Assembly: GCA_020442965.1 (NCBI GenBank)
Contig: JAGRJB010000187.1
Span: 1 to 11,992 of the forward strand
DNA from: Pseudomonadales bacterium
Lineage (GTDB): Bacteria; Pseudomonadota; Gammaproteobacteria; Steroidobacterales; Steroidobacteraceae
Direction: 5' to 3'
Length of the DNA stretch: 11,992 bases
The notes beneath the pieces are model-generated. The model saw nothing but the letters and a program-made list of their open reading frames with translations, was not told the DNA's origin and made no database searches. The translations under genes were made by a program, and so were the position numbers. Positions 4,478 through 11,992 of this stretch are shown one piece after another. Each line of letters opens with the position of its first letter. Positions within the stretch are counted from its first letter, which is position 1.

Positions 4478-6898
4478 ATGAGGTATTGCATCGCGATCGC
4501 ATTGTCCTTTGCGGTCATTTCGCCATGGTCTGTCTACGCACAGGATGCAGGTGCCGGCCTGCAGGAAATAGTTGTTACGGCTCAGCGTCGTAGTGAGAAT
4601 CTTCAAGACGTTCCGATCAGTGTCACCGCGTTCTCGGGCGAAATGCTGGAGCGCGCGAATATCAAGGGAGCGGCCGAGTACCTGGCGATGACGCCAAATG
4701 TCAGCTACACGGAAGATGGCCAGTCTGGCAGTCGTGGTCTCGGCATTGCGGTGCGTGGAATTAACAATCTCGTGGCGGGCGAGAACGCGGTTATCAATTC
4801 GGTCGGAATCTATCTGGACGAATTCAGCGTTGCGTCAGTCCCGAATCAGGTCGCCAATCCGTTTCTGCCGGATATGGAGCGCGTGGAGGTCCTGCGCGGT
4901 CCGCAAGGAACATACTTTGGGCGCAATTCACTGGGTGGCGCGCTGAATCTTGTGACCAACTCTCCGACCGACAAGTACGAAGGCGAAATCAAGTTAGGCG
5001 GCGAGTCCTATGCCGGTGCCGGCGCAATGTACAATTTCACTGGCATTTTCAACGCGCCAATTACCGACACCTTCAAGATCCGCGGAGTTGCGTTCTACGA
5101 GGACAGCTCGGGTTTGGTCAAGAACATCGGTCCGGGAACCAAAGACAGCGGACACAAGTGGACCAACGTTCGGGTGCGAGCCACCTGGGAACCCACTGAA
5201 AACACGCGTTTCGGCACGACGCTGATCTACGCGAAAGAGGATCAAGGGACGGACGAGAACGTTCCCTCCGGCGTGTTCGACCTTGACACCGTCGACACGT
5301 TCGGCATCACCCGTGTGAATCCGCTGGTCCCGCGCTACGCTTACGATCCCGGTACGGGCTTTTTTCCCGACAACCAGAACAAGCTCAGCCACGATCTGAA
5401 CGAGTCGAACGAGCTGGACACGACCGTGGCGATCGTGAACTTTGCCCACGATTTCTCAGATCAACTGACGCTCAAGGCGGTCGCCGGCATCATCAATGCT
5501 GAGCAAAAGCGCTTTTTTGATCAGGACTTGATCGGCAACCTCGATTTGCTTGCCAGGGCTAACGATTATACCGGTCAGTCATGGAGCGGCGAAGTGCGCC
5601 TCGAGTCGCGTAGTGAGCGCGCCGATTGGACGATCGGTGCCCTGTATGCACGCGATGATCAGGACCAAACTAACGATGTCATAGTTTCAAGTGATCCAAC
5701 CGCAACCTTCAATGGTGACGGATTTCTGCCACCGTTTCCGACCGGGCTGCGGTTGTCGAAGAATTCCAAGTCACTGGATATAGAAAGCATCGCAGCCTTC
5801 GCCGATGTGGTCTGGCACATCGATGATCGACTCGACCTTATCGCGGGCACGCGCTACACGCGCGACAAGGTGGCGTTCGGTCGCCAAGCCTATGGTATTG
5901 CACCGATGAATCCGCCGTCGCCGCCGCCGTCAGCCGGGTTCTTTCAAAGCTTCGGAAATTTCCCCTTTCCCAGCGCCGCCGAAGAAGTCACTTCCAGTGA
6001 TGTCTCGCCACGCTTCGGCATGCGCTACAAAGTGTCCGATGACGTCAATATTTTCGCAACGATATCCAAAGGCTACAAAGCGGGCGGCGTAAGCACTGGC
6101 AACAACACCAATGCACCGGGGGCGCCGGCGTTCGCACTGCCGTACAGTCCGGAAAAGCTGCTCAATATGGAGTTCGGCATCAAATCCGAGCTGGCCGACC
6201 ATCGCGTGCGACTCAATGCTTCGGTCTTTGTGCTGCGGTGGAAGGACTTGCAGGTGGAGGCCTATCGGCTCTTGACGCCCGGCGACTTCACTTCGAACTT
6301 CGAACAAACCGTGAGTGTCCCGAAGGCGCAAGCCAAGGGCTTCGAGGTTGAACTGCTCGCGAAGGCGACGGACCGGCTCACAGTGGGCGGTTCAATGGGA
6401 TATCTGGATTCCGAGATCACTGAGCAGCCGACCGCTGACACCGGGCAGCCCGGTATTCAGCTAACCGGCGGCTTTGTCGTGAATGTGCTTGGGCTCGAGA
6501 TCCCGAAGGCTCCGGCCGTGACCGCCAACTTGTTCAGTGAATATCGCTGGCCCGTGGGCAGCAATTTCGCCTGGGTGCGCGGTGAGGGCATCTATCGGGA
6601 CAGTCAGTATTCCGACATCGAAGCGCTGACCAACCGCCAGACCGATGGTATTCCGTCTCCGAGTCAGGGTTTGATTCGCGACGTGCAGGCCAACGAGTTT
6701 CCCTACAAGGTGCCAGAATTCACGGTGTTCAATCTGCGCGGAGGTTTCGAGTGGCAACGCGCGGCACTCACTCTGTACGTTCAGAACGTGCTGGACGAGA
6801 AGTACTATACCGGCACGCAGGAGAATTTCGGTTTGAGTGGGATTCGGCTGCGCCCTCATCCGCGCGTCTATGGGGCTAACATCTCATTCAAGTTCTGA
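4478..6898 (+). CDS. TonB-dependent outer-membrane receptor
   Basis: An 806-residue outer-membrane transporter that takes up a specific large substrate using energy passed by TonB-ExbB-ExbD. The signal peptide runs from M-R-Y-C to about residue 21 (V-Y-A/Q-D). The TonB-box-like E-I-V-V-T-A-Q (30-36) follows, then the plug domain with its conserved V-R-G-I-N and R-G-P-Q-G-T (R140 onward) and the G-R-N-S-L-G-G-A-L-N segment. From about residue 165 to the end is the beta barrel, with alternating aromatic strands, ending in Phe806 as expected for outer-membrane insertion. Length and style match the large catabolic receptor group of sphingomonads and related bacteria, not siderophore receptors in particular. 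It has its own 217-base leader with several dyads, so it may be expressed separately from the three small genes before it. There is no SusD partner, consistent with a proteobacterial system. The substrate cannot be read from sequence; the nearby sulfatase and ManD suggest a sulfated or uronate-derived compound. Confidence 0.95.
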   Translation: MRYCIAIALSFAVISPWSVYAQDAGAGLQEIVVTAQRRSENLQDVPISVTAFSGEMLERANIKGAAEYLAMTPNVSYTEDGQSGSRGLGIAVRGINNLVAGENAVINSVGIYLDEFSVASVPNQVANPFLPDMERVEVLRGPQGTYFGRNSLGGALNLVTNSPTDKYEGEIKLGGESYAGAGAMYNFTGIFNAPITDTFKIRGVAFYEDSSGLVKNIGPGTKDSGHKWTNVRVRATWEPTENTRFGTTLIYAKEDQGTDENVPSGVFDLDTVDTFGITRVNPLVPRYAYDPGTGFFPDNQNKLSHDLNESNELDTTVAIVNFAHDFSDQLTLKAVAGIINAEQKRFFDQDLIGNLDLLARANDYTGQSWSGEVRLESRSERADWTIGALYARDDQDQTNDVIVSSDPTATFNGDGFLPPFPTGLRLSKNSKSLDIESIAAFADVVWHIDDRLDLIAGTRYTRDKVAFGRQAYGIAPMNPPSPPPSAGFFQSFGNFPFPSAAEEVTSSDVSPRFGMRYKVSDDVNIFATISKGYKAGGVSTGNNTNAPGAPAFALPYSPEKLLNMEFGIKSELADHRVRLNASVFVLRWKDLQVEAYRLLTPGDFTSNFEQTVSVPKAQAKGFEVELLAKATDRLTVGGSMGYLDSEITEQPTADTGQPGIQLTGGFVVNVLGLEIPKAPAVTANLFSEYRWPVGSNFAWVRGEGIYRDSQYSDIEALTNRQTDGIPSPSQGLIRDVQANEFPYKVPEFTVFNLRGGFEWQRAALTLYVQNVLDEKYYTGTQENFGLSGIRLRPHPRVYGANISFKF

Positions 6899-6924
6899 AC
6901 TGGCTTAGCTGACAGCAGCGACCG

Positions 6925-8256
6925 CTACTCAGGATAGGTAGGCTCGGGTGCGTGCGTGCGCAGCGGATATAGCTGCGCACGCACGCGGTGAAGTTCCCGC
7001 CGCAGACTTGTCATGATCTGCGGATAGCGATCGGCCATGTTGTAGGCTTCGCCGTCGATACCGTTGGCATCCAATAGTAATTCGTAGGACGATTGGAATC
7101 CGGGTAGCTGATCAAACTTCTCAAATGCTCCGAGACTGCCTGTGTAGTACGCATGGGTCACCAGTTTCCATTCTGGGCTTCGCAGGCCGACGACTGTCTC
7201 ATTGTTGAAGAAGTAGAGATACTCATGCGCGGATTTGTCGGCACCGCGAAACAGCGGCATGAGGCTGCGACCATCGAGCACTTCGGCGTGCGGCTGCACG
7301 CCAATCGCTTCGGCGATCGTGGGGAGCACGTCGATATTCATCGTCATGCTACGCACGGTGCGGTGCTTCTTGATGACCGCGGGCCAACTTGCGATAAAAG
7401 GCACGCGGTAACCGCCTTCCCAGGAATTGCCCTTCCCGCCTTTTAGTCCAGCTGTACTGCCTTCAAAGAACGGGCCGTTGTCACTCGTGAAAATAACGAG
7501 TGTATTACGCGATATCTTGGCGTTCCGCAGCGCGCGCATGATTTCGCCTGTGCTCCAGTCGAGTTCCTCGACGGTGTCACCGTAGCGCCCCGCCGCTGAC
7601 TTGCCGAGAAAGCGCTCCGATGCGTACAACGGTATATGCGGAAACGTATGCGCGACTACCAATAGAAACGGGTGCGCGGATTCACGGCTCACAAACTCAA
7701 CGGCCTTTTGCGTGTAACGTGTCGTCAGCGTCCGCTGATCCAGCGTCTCTTCGATACGCTTCGCATCATCGTACAACGTGAACTCTGGCATGTCGTTGCT
7801 GTGCGGAACACCGAAGAAATGGTCGAATCCGTGCGCGAGCGGCGAGTGATCGGGCAGCGTGCCGAGATGCCACTTGCCGATATACATCGTCGCGTAGCCG
7901 CCACGTTTTGCAAGTTCCGCGAGTGTCTCTTCGCTATCCGGCAGCGCACGCGTGTCGTGAGCACTGAGCACTTTCCAGGCAAGGCCCGTGCGAATGGCGT
8001 AACGGCCGGTCATGAGCCCGGCACGTGAAGACGAACACACATTCGCGCTGGTGTATGCTTGCGTAGCCCGCAGTCCGTTCGCTGCGAGGCGATCGATATT
8101 GGGTGTGCGGATGCGAGTCTGGCCGTAAGCACCGAGATCGCCGAAACCGAGGTCGTCTGCCACAATCACAATGACGTTTGGTCGCGGCGGTTCCGTCGCC
8201 GCTTGCGCACCGGCAGCGCCCGCGAGCAGACCGATCGCGATGTAGCTCGCTTTCAC
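6925..8256 (-). CDS. Exported type I sulfatase (arylsulfatase A-like, S1 family)
   Basis: A 443-residue sulfatase hydrolysing a sulfate ester outside the cytoplasm. GTG 8256 overlaps the manD stop as GTGA and yields a clear signal peptide (M-K-A-S-Y-I-A-I, hydrophobic core, cleavage after A-Q-A at 19). The longer upstream frame lies inside manD and is rejected. Conserved parts are the metal ligands V-A-D-D-L-G-F-G-D (32-40), the formylglycine site C74-S-S-S-R78 followed by A-G-L-M-T-G-R (79-85), G-K-W-H-L-G (127-132), the H-T-F-P-H-I-P-L segment (203-210), and F-T-S-D-N-G (256-261) with D259 and N260 completing the calcium site. The position after C-x is normally Pro or Ala and is Ser76 here. 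That may affect recognition by the maturation enzyme, and no maturase gene is visible. The last ~20 codons contain a strong hairpin. The partner gene suggests a sulfated sugar or sugar-acid conjugate. Confidence 0.93.
   Translation of the reverse strand: MKASYIAIGLLAGAAGAQAATEPPRPNVIVIVADDLGFGDLGAYGQTRIRTPNIDRLAANGLRATQAYTSANVCSSSRAGLMTGRYAIRTGLAWKVLSAHDTRALPDSEETLAELAKRGGYATMYIGKWHLGTLPDHSPLAHGFDHFFGVPHSNDMPEFTLYDDAKRIEETLDQRTLTTRYTQKAVEFVSRESAHPFLLVVAHTFPHIPLYASERFLGKSAAGRYGDTVEELDWSTGEIMRALRNAKISRNTLVIFTSDNGPFFEGSTAGLKGGKGNSWEGGYRVPFIASWPAVIKKHRTVRSMTMNIDVLPTIAEAIGVQPHAEVLDGRSLMPLFRGADKSAHEYLYFFNNETVVGLRSPEWKLVTHAYYTGSLGAFEKFDQLPGFQSSYELLLDANGIDGEAYNMADRYPQIMTSLRRELHRVRAQLYPLRTHAPEPTYPE
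6950..6986. repeat. Perfect 15-bp inverted repeat at the convergent gene ends
   Basis: The arm at 6950-6964 (GCGTGCGTGCGCAGC) is exactly complementary to 6972-6986, with a 7-base loop GGATATA. It lies inside the last coding stretch of the sulfatase (codons for about [13 protein letters not shown]), 51 bases beyond the receptor stop. A hairpin this strong in a coding region between converging transcripts would be expected to affect both. No T-run follows either arm, so a classical intrinsic terminator is not supported. A bidirectional pausing, Rho-assisted termination or mRNA 3'-protection structure is possible. Confidence 0.7.
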
Positions 8257-9461
8257 CAATTCCACAGCGTTCCGTCTTCCAGGCGATTGGTCGGCAGGTA
8301 GGCGCGCTTGTACGGATATTTCTTCGCAAGTGCTTCGTCGATGTCGACGCCGTGTCCCGGTGATTCGCCAGCGTGTAGGTAGCCGCTCTCGTAGTGGTAG
8401 TCGTGCGGGAATACGGCATCCGTCGCCGGCGTGTGACGCATGTATTCCTGCACGCCGAAGTTGGGAACGGCGGTGTTGAGGTGTAGCGATGCGCCCATAC
8501 ATACAGGCGAGAGATCGGTCGCGCCATGGCAACCCATGCGCACGTTATGCAGGCTCGCGAAGTCGGCGATCCGCTTCAAGTGCGTGACGCCGCCGGCGTG
8601 CACGATGGTGGTGCGGATGTAGTCGATGAGTTGCTCCTCGACCAACTGCTTGCAATCCCAGATTGTATTGAACACCTCGCCCACCGCGAGCGGAGTCACA
8701 GTGTGCTGACGAATCAACCGGAAGTTCGCCTGGTTCTCGGCTGGTGTGGCGTCTTCCATCCAAAACAATCGATAGGGTTCCAGCGATTTTCCGAGTCGAG
8801 CCGCCTCGATCGGTGTCAATCGGTGATGCACGTCGTGTAGCAGATGCGGCTCTGAACCGAAGCGCCCGCGCAATGATTCGAACAGTTTTGGCACGTGCTC
8901 CAGATACTTCTCCGTGCACCAGAGGTTCTCGGTTGGTAACTCGGCGTCGGCGGGTTCGTAGAACATCTTGTCGCCGGATACGCCGTAGGTCGACTTCATC
9001 CCGGGCACACCCGATTGCGCTCGAATGGCCCGGTAGCCGAGTTCAATGTAGCGCTGCACTTCGTCTGTCGTCTCCGCGATATCGCGACCGTTCGCGTGCC
9101 CGTAGACCATGACGCCGCTGCGACTTCGTCCGCCCAGCAATTGATACAATGGCATTGCAGCGGCCTTGGCCTTGATATCCCAGAGCGCAACGTCCACGGC
9201 CGCGATCGCCGACATGGTCACCGGGCCGCGACGCCAGTAGGCGCCGCGATACAGGAATTGCCAGATGTCCTCGATCTGGTGTGCGTCCCGTCCGATGAGG
9301 CAAGGGATGACATGCTCGCTCAGGTAGGCCGCGACAGCTAGTTCGCGGCCGTTCAGCGTTGCATCGCCTATCCCGTGCGAACCGGCATCCGTGACAATTT
9401 TGAGCGTCACGAAATTCCGGCCTGGGCAGGTGACAATGACGCGTGCGTCGACGATCTTCAT
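8253..9461 (-). CDS. manD: D-mannonate dehydratase, enolase superfamily
   Basis: A 402-residue enolase-superfamily dehydratase of the ManD subgroup, converting D-mannonate (in some members D-gluconate) to 2-keto-3-deoxy-D-gluconate in the cytosol. The N-terminal capping domain (about 1-115) precedes the barrel. Metal ligands D210 (L-L-H-D), E236 (W-M-E-D) and E262 (V-G-E-V-F-N) are present, as are the residues I recall as catalytic in the Novosphingobium enzyme: R147 and Y159 (the base pair on the mobile loop) and H212, plus H312. Numbering and total length agree with that enzyme, and the C-terminus ends in the family's W-N-W. Position 314, next to H312-G313, is Ala. The frame could extend to 9530, but ATG 9461 begins the conserved [11 protein letters not shown] weak GGGA lies upstream. 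It is first of a two-gene operon with the sulfatase and diverges from the LysR gene. Members of this subgroup vary from efficient to nearly inactive, so the physiological substrate is not certain. Confidence 0.93.
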   Translation of the reverse strand: MKIVDARVIVTCPGRNFVTLKIVTDAGSHGIGDATLNGRELAVAAYLSEHVIPCLIGRDAHQIEDIWQFLYRGAYWRRGPVTMSAIAAVDVALWDIKAKAAAMPLYQLLGGRSRSGVMVYGHANGRDIAETTDEVQRYIELGYRAIRAQSGVPGMKSTYGVSGDKMFYEPADAELPTENLWCTEKYLEHVPKLFESLRGRFGSEPHLLHDVHHRLTPIEAARLGKSLEPYRLFWMEDATPAENQANFRLIRQHTVTPLAVGEVFNTIWDCKQLVEEQLIDYIRTTIVHAGGVTHLKRIADFASLHNVRMGCHGATDLSPVCMGASLHLNTAVPNFGVQEYMRHTPATDAVFPHDYHYESGYLHAGESPGHGVDIDEALAKKYPYKRAYLPTNRLEDGTLWNW

Positions 9462-9484
9462 TCGGTTTGTTTCCCGTGCAAGGT

Positions 9485-9497
9485 TTAGACTGTTTGA
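9485..9497. promoter_or_regulatory. Candidate LysR box in the manD/lysR divergent region
   Basis: TTAGACTGTTTGA has T-N11-A spacing and an imperfect dyad: T·A·AC·GT·T·A is symmetrical around the centre. It lies in the 57-base gap between manD and the divergent LysR gene, the classic place for LysR autoregulation and control of the adjacent operon. It shares TTAG at one end and T-x-A at the other with the dyad before the ThDP gene. Confidence 0.4.
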
Positions 9498-9518
9498 GAG
9501 TTGCAAAGAGTAATTCCA

Positions 9519-10454
9519 ATGCCCCGCCAACTACCACCCCTCAATGCCCTGGTCGTTTTTGAAGCGGCGGCACGCCATTTGAGTTTCACGCGCGCGGCGG
9601 AGTCCTTGCACGTAACGCAGGCCGCCGTCAGCCACCAGATCAAGGCTCTGGAAGAGTGGCTCGGTGTGCCGCTGTTCCATCGAATCGGCCGCGGGCAGGG
9701 GCTGGCTCTGACCGAATCCGGCCGAGCGTATTTACCGCGCATCAATGCGTCGCTCGATGGCATTCGATCGGCGACCAGCGCCGTCATGGATGCCCGCAGA
9801 ACGCGCGTCGTGAACGTAGCGACCCTGGATTCATTTGGACTGCTCTGGCTATTGCCCCGTTTGAATCGATTCCTGCGCATGCAACCCGGGATCGATGTTC
9901 GAATTGTCGCCGCCGACCTCGACGCCGACGCGTTGGCGAAGGGCGAGGTAAATATCGATATCCGGTACGGCGAAGGCGATTGGCCCAACCTTCAGGTTGT
10001 GCGATTTCTGACCGAGACGATTTTCCCGGTCTGCAGCCCGTCGATCGTCAGCGCCGAGCGGCCGATGCGCGTGCCGGGAGATCTCCGAAAACACACTCTG
10101 CTGCACGATGCCGGTGTTGCCGATTGGGGGCAATGGCTCAGTGCGGTCGGCGTCTCCGATATCGATGTCACCCGCGGGCCAGGATTCAATCACTCCCATC
10201 TCGTTACTGCGGCGGCAATCAACGGCGATGGTGTGGCGCTGGGTCGCGGCGCCCTCGTGACCGACGCGATCGAAAAGGGTCAGCTCATCAAGCCGTTCGA
10301 CCTGGTACTGCCCTGCAAGTTCGCTTATTACGTCGTATGCTCGCATGGCTCACGCGGCGATCCAGTGGTCGAGGCCTTTTGCAATTGGTTGATCGCGGAG
10401 GGCAAACTTTCGCAAGCGCAAATGGACGCCATCAGCGCGCCACGTGGCCCCTAA
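9519..10454 (+). CDS. LysR-family transcriptional regulator, GcvA-like
   Basis: A 311-residue LysR-type regulator. The N-terminal winged helix-turn-helix (about 7-65) contains [21 protein letters not shown] (21-41) and the helix leading into L-F-H-R. This wording is typical of the GcvA subgroup. A linker helix (about 66-95) and a periplasmic-binding-like effector domain follow, beginning near [13 protein letters not shown] 9519 is preferred over an in-frame TTG at 9501; an AAAGAG box lies 8 bases before it. It diverges from manD with only 57 bases between, so it probably regulates the manD-sulfatase operon and itself. It may also control the ThDP gene downstream, which has a T-N11-A dyad in its leader. 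The effector is unknown; a sugar acid or pathway intermediate would fit the context. GcvA itself is not implied, because the subgroup contains many regulators with other roles. Confidence 0.93.
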   Translation: MPRQLPPLNALVVFEAAARHLSFTRAAESLHVTQAAVSHQIKALEEWLGVPLFHRIGRGQGLALTESGRAYLPRINASLDGIRSATSAVMDARRTRVVNVATLDSFGLLWLLPRLNRFLRMQPGIDVRIVAADLDADALAKGEVNIDIRYGEGDWPNLQVVRFLTETIFPVCSPSIVSAERPMRVPGDLRKHTLLHDAGVADWGQWLSAVGVSDIDVTRGPGFNHSHLVTAAAINGDGVALGRGALVTDAIEKGQLIKPFDLVLPCKFAYYVVCSHGSRGDPVVEAFCNWLIAEGKLSQAQMDAISAPRGP

Positions 10455-10555
10455 CAGGGCGATCGGATATTCGCAACGCCACGACCAAGCTGCCAGCAAG
10501 ATACGACGATAGTTGATCCGGGGGCAATCGAAACCTACCGCCGGCGCACCGACTT

Positions 10556-10583
10556 TTGGCAAGCACTGATTAGCAGCGCTAAT
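10556..10583 (+). promoter_or_regulatory. Possible promoter of the ThDP-enzyme gene
   Basis: TTGGCA (10556-10561, five of six matches to a sigma70 -35) is followed after 16 bases by GCTAAT (10578-10583, four of six to -10). The -10 falls in the right arm of the dyad at 10569-10583, so a bound regulator would directly affect it. This is pattern matching only. Confidence 0.3.
10569..10583. promoter_or_regulatory. Candidate LysR operator before the ThDP-enzyme gene
   Basis: ATTAGC-AGC-GCTAAT is a perfect 6-bp dyad with a 3-base centre, containing the exact T-N11-A pattern (T10570, A10582). It lies 86 bases before the ATG at 10670, in the 215-base gap after the LysR gene. Nothing else clear was found in that gap; no T-tailed terminator follows the LysR stop. 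Confidence 0.45.
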
Positions 10584-10669
10584 GCTGTGATGAAAACTAA
10601 TGGGTTGCGCCGGAATCGCCTCACGCGAGTAAATGTGAGCCTGACCTTGCGGAACCACGGACTATTACA

Positions 10670-11992
10670 ATGACGATGATGAGTGGCGCCGACGCATTGC
10701 TGCAACAGTTGTTGCGCAACCGAGTGCAGACAATTTTTGGTTTGCCGGGTGGCCAGCTGGATCACTTCTTCGATTCTATGTACCGCAGCGCAGATCGCGT
10801 GCGCTTCGTAGGCTCTCGACATGAGCAGGGCGCTGCCTACATGGCCTTCGGTTACGCGCGCTCGAGCGGCCGACCAGGCGTTTACACCGTGGTGCCAGGC
10901 CCCGGCGTTCTGAATACCACGGCCGCACTGTGTTCAGCCTATGCAACCAACGCGCCGGTGATGTGCCTAACGGGCCAGATACCGAGCGCGGCCATCGGCC
11001 GCGGCATCGGCTACCTACACGAGTTGCCCGATCAATTGGCGACGATGCGGACACTAACCAGATGGGCGGAACGGGCCATGCGACCGGACGACGCGCCGGC
11101 CCTGGTCAACGAGGCGTTCCAGGTGATGAACAGCGGACGGCGCGGTCCGGTCTCGCTCGAGATGCCGATGGATATCATGGCCGCCCAGGCGGATGTGTCG
11201 CTGCTTCCGGCCGCGCAGCCACTGATGTTACCGCCTCTGAACCTCGATCGTATCGACGAGGCCGCGCAGCTACTCGCGCGTGCCGAGCGACCGATGATCG
11301 TGATTGGCGGTGGCGCGGTAGACGCGGCCGAGCCGCTACTGCAACTGGCCGAGATGATCCAAGCACCGGTCGTATCGTTTCGCAGCGGCCGCGGCGTCGT
11401 CTCCGATCGCCACTATCTTGCGCAGGTGCTACCTGCCGGCTACGAGCTTTGGAAGAGTGCCGACGTCGTCCTGGGTATCGGCTCACGCATGGAGCAACAA
11501 TTGTTGCACTGGCAGACGACGCCCGGCATGACCGTGATCCGTGTGGACATCGACGCCGACGAACTCGCTAGAATCGAGCCGCCACAAGTCGCCCTTCACG
11601 CGGACGCGCGTCAAGCAATCACAGCGCTGATCGCTGCGCTGCCAAAATATCAAAAACGACGTGCATCGCGTGAGCAAGAGCTGCTGCAACTGAAAGCACG
11701 GGTCGCCGCCGAGTTCGAGTCTGTACAACCGCAGCTGAGCTATCTTGCCGCGATTCGTGCAGCGCTGCCTGACGATGGCTTCTTTGTCGATGAAATCACG
11801 CAGGTGGGCTATGCGTCTTGGTACGCGTTCCCGACGTACGCACCTCGTCAGCACGTCAACTGCGGCTATCAAGGCACTTTGGGTTACGGCTATGCGACCG
11901 CCCTCGGGGTCAAGATCGCTCATCCCGACAGAGCGGTTGTCAATATCGCGGGTGACGGAGGCTTTTTGTTTACATCGAATGAAATGGCAACC
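10670..11992 (+). CDS. Thiamine-diphosphate enzyme, acetolactate-synthase-like (partial, runs off right edge)
   Basis: The first 441 codons of a ThDP-dependent enzyme of the acetolactate synthase/benzoylformate decarboxylase/glyoxylate carboligase superfamily. Such enzymes cleave or join carbon-carbon bonds next to a 2-oxo group. The Pyr domain begins with V-Q-T-I-F-G-L-P-G-G (19-28) and contains the cofactor-activating Glu in S-R-H-E52-Q-G-A-A-Y-M-A-F-G-Y-A-R. The central domain (about 185-330) includes P-M-I-V-I-G-G-G-A. The PP domain carries the Mg/ThDP motif G428-D-G430 followed by G-F-L-F-T-S-N-E, typical of the family. Roughly 100 residues are missing compared with the usual ~550. ATGs at 10670, 10676 and 10679 are all possible starts, and no clear Shine-Dalgarno separates them. 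It follows the LysR gene on the same strand after 215 bases and probably has its own promoter. Biosynthetic IlvB is not implied: no regulatory-subunit gene is visible and the context is catabolic. Confidence 0.88.
   Translation, partial: MTMMSGADALLQQLLRNRVQTIFGLPGGQLDHFFDSMYRSADRVRFVGSRHEQGAAYMAFGYARSSGRPGVYTVVPGPGVLNTTAALCSAYATNAPVMCLTGQIPSAAIGRGIGYLHELPDQLATMRTLTRWAERAMRPDDAPALVNEAFQVMNSGRRGPVSLEMPMDIMAAQADVSLLPAAQPLMLPPLNLDRIDEAAQLLARAERPMIVIGGGAVDAAEPLLQLAEMIQAPVVSFRSGRGVVSDRHYLAQVLPAGYELWKSADVVLGIGSRMEQQLLHWQTTPGMTVIRVDIDADELARIEPPQVALHADARQAITALIAALPKYQKRRASREQELLQLKARVAAEFESVQPQLSYLAAIRAALPDDGFFVDEITQVGYASWYAFPTYAPRQHVNCGYQGTLGYGYATALGVKIAHPDRAVVNIAGDGGFLFTSNEMAT

Noticed and set aside
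6950..6986. Intrinsic terminator reading of the strong hairpin
   Set aside because: No T-run follows either arm on its strand and it lies within coding sequence, so it is reported as an inverted repeat only.
8257..8532. N-terminal extension of the sulfatase within manD
   Set aside because: It would overlap conserved manD coding sequence by about 280 bases and bury the signal peptide; the GTG at 8256 gives a clean signal.
10441..10460. Short hairpin GCCCCT/AGGGC at the LysR stop
   Set aside because: The stem is about 4 bp and no T-run follows, so it is too weak to call a terminator.
9656..10516. A 286-codon plus-strand frame overlapping the LysR gene
   Set aside because: It is the +1-type shadow of the LysR frame: Arg- and Cys-rich with no motif, whereas the LysR frame has a full winged-helix and effector domain.
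10350..10658. A 102-codon minus-strand frame across the LysR end and the following gap
   Set aside because: It overlaps the LysR gene antisense, has no ribosome site or recognisable domain, and covers the candidate operator.
10930..11571. A 213-codon plus-strand frame inside the ThDP gene
   Set aside because: It is Arg/Gly-rich shadow sequence. The overlapping frame from 10670 has the conserved ThDP motifs and stays open to the window end.

Overview
The window looks like a catabolic gene neighbourhood from a proteobacterium with moderately high GC. Two features suggest a sphingomonad-like alphaproteobacterium or a gammaproteobacterium of the Steroidobacter/Nevskia type: the outer-membrane receptor has the N-terminal style common in those groups (EIVVTAQRR, then ENLQDVPISVTA), and the mannonate dehydratase closely resembles, residue for residue at the active site, the enzyme known from Novosphingobium. 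No rRNA, tRNA, CRISPR array, insertion sequence or phage gene was seen. Almost all of the window is coding, and no gene-free stretch exceeds about 220 bases. Layout: (1) 1-2926, minus strand, is a tight operon of a Gfo/Idh/MocA oxidoreductase, a short-chain dehydrogenase, a zinc-less medium-chain dehydrogenase, and the first seven codons of what may be a VOC-family protein running off the left edge. (2) 3090-6898, plus strand, diverges from it. It holds a 71-residue Tat-signal microprotein, a 118-residue protein with a probable dimeric alpha+beta-barrel fold, an exported VOC-fold protein and a TonB-dependent receptor. (3) 6925-9461, minus strand, converges on the receptor. It is a two-gene operon of D-mannonate dehydratase (ManD) and an exported sulfatase, overlapping by GTGA. 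A perfect 15-bp inverted repeat lies at the convergence point. (4) 9519-11992, plus strand, is a GcvA-type LysR regulator diverging from manD, then the first 441 codons of a thiamine-diphosphate enzyme running off the right edge. Working model (inference): the receptor imports a sulfated, sugar-acid-containing oligosaccharide or conjugate. The exported sulfatase desulfates it. ManD dehydrates D-mannonate, or a related aldonate, to 2-keto-3-deoxygluconate. The dehydrogenases carry out redox steps on the sugar or its aglycone, and the ThDP enzyme handles a 2-oxo acid. The LysR protein probably controls manD-sulfatase and perhaps the ThDP gene, because dyads with T-N11-A spacing lie before both. 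The actual substrate cannot be read from the sequence. The least explained parts are the Tat microprotein, its 118-residue neighbour and the exported VOC protein, all placed just ahead of the receptor.
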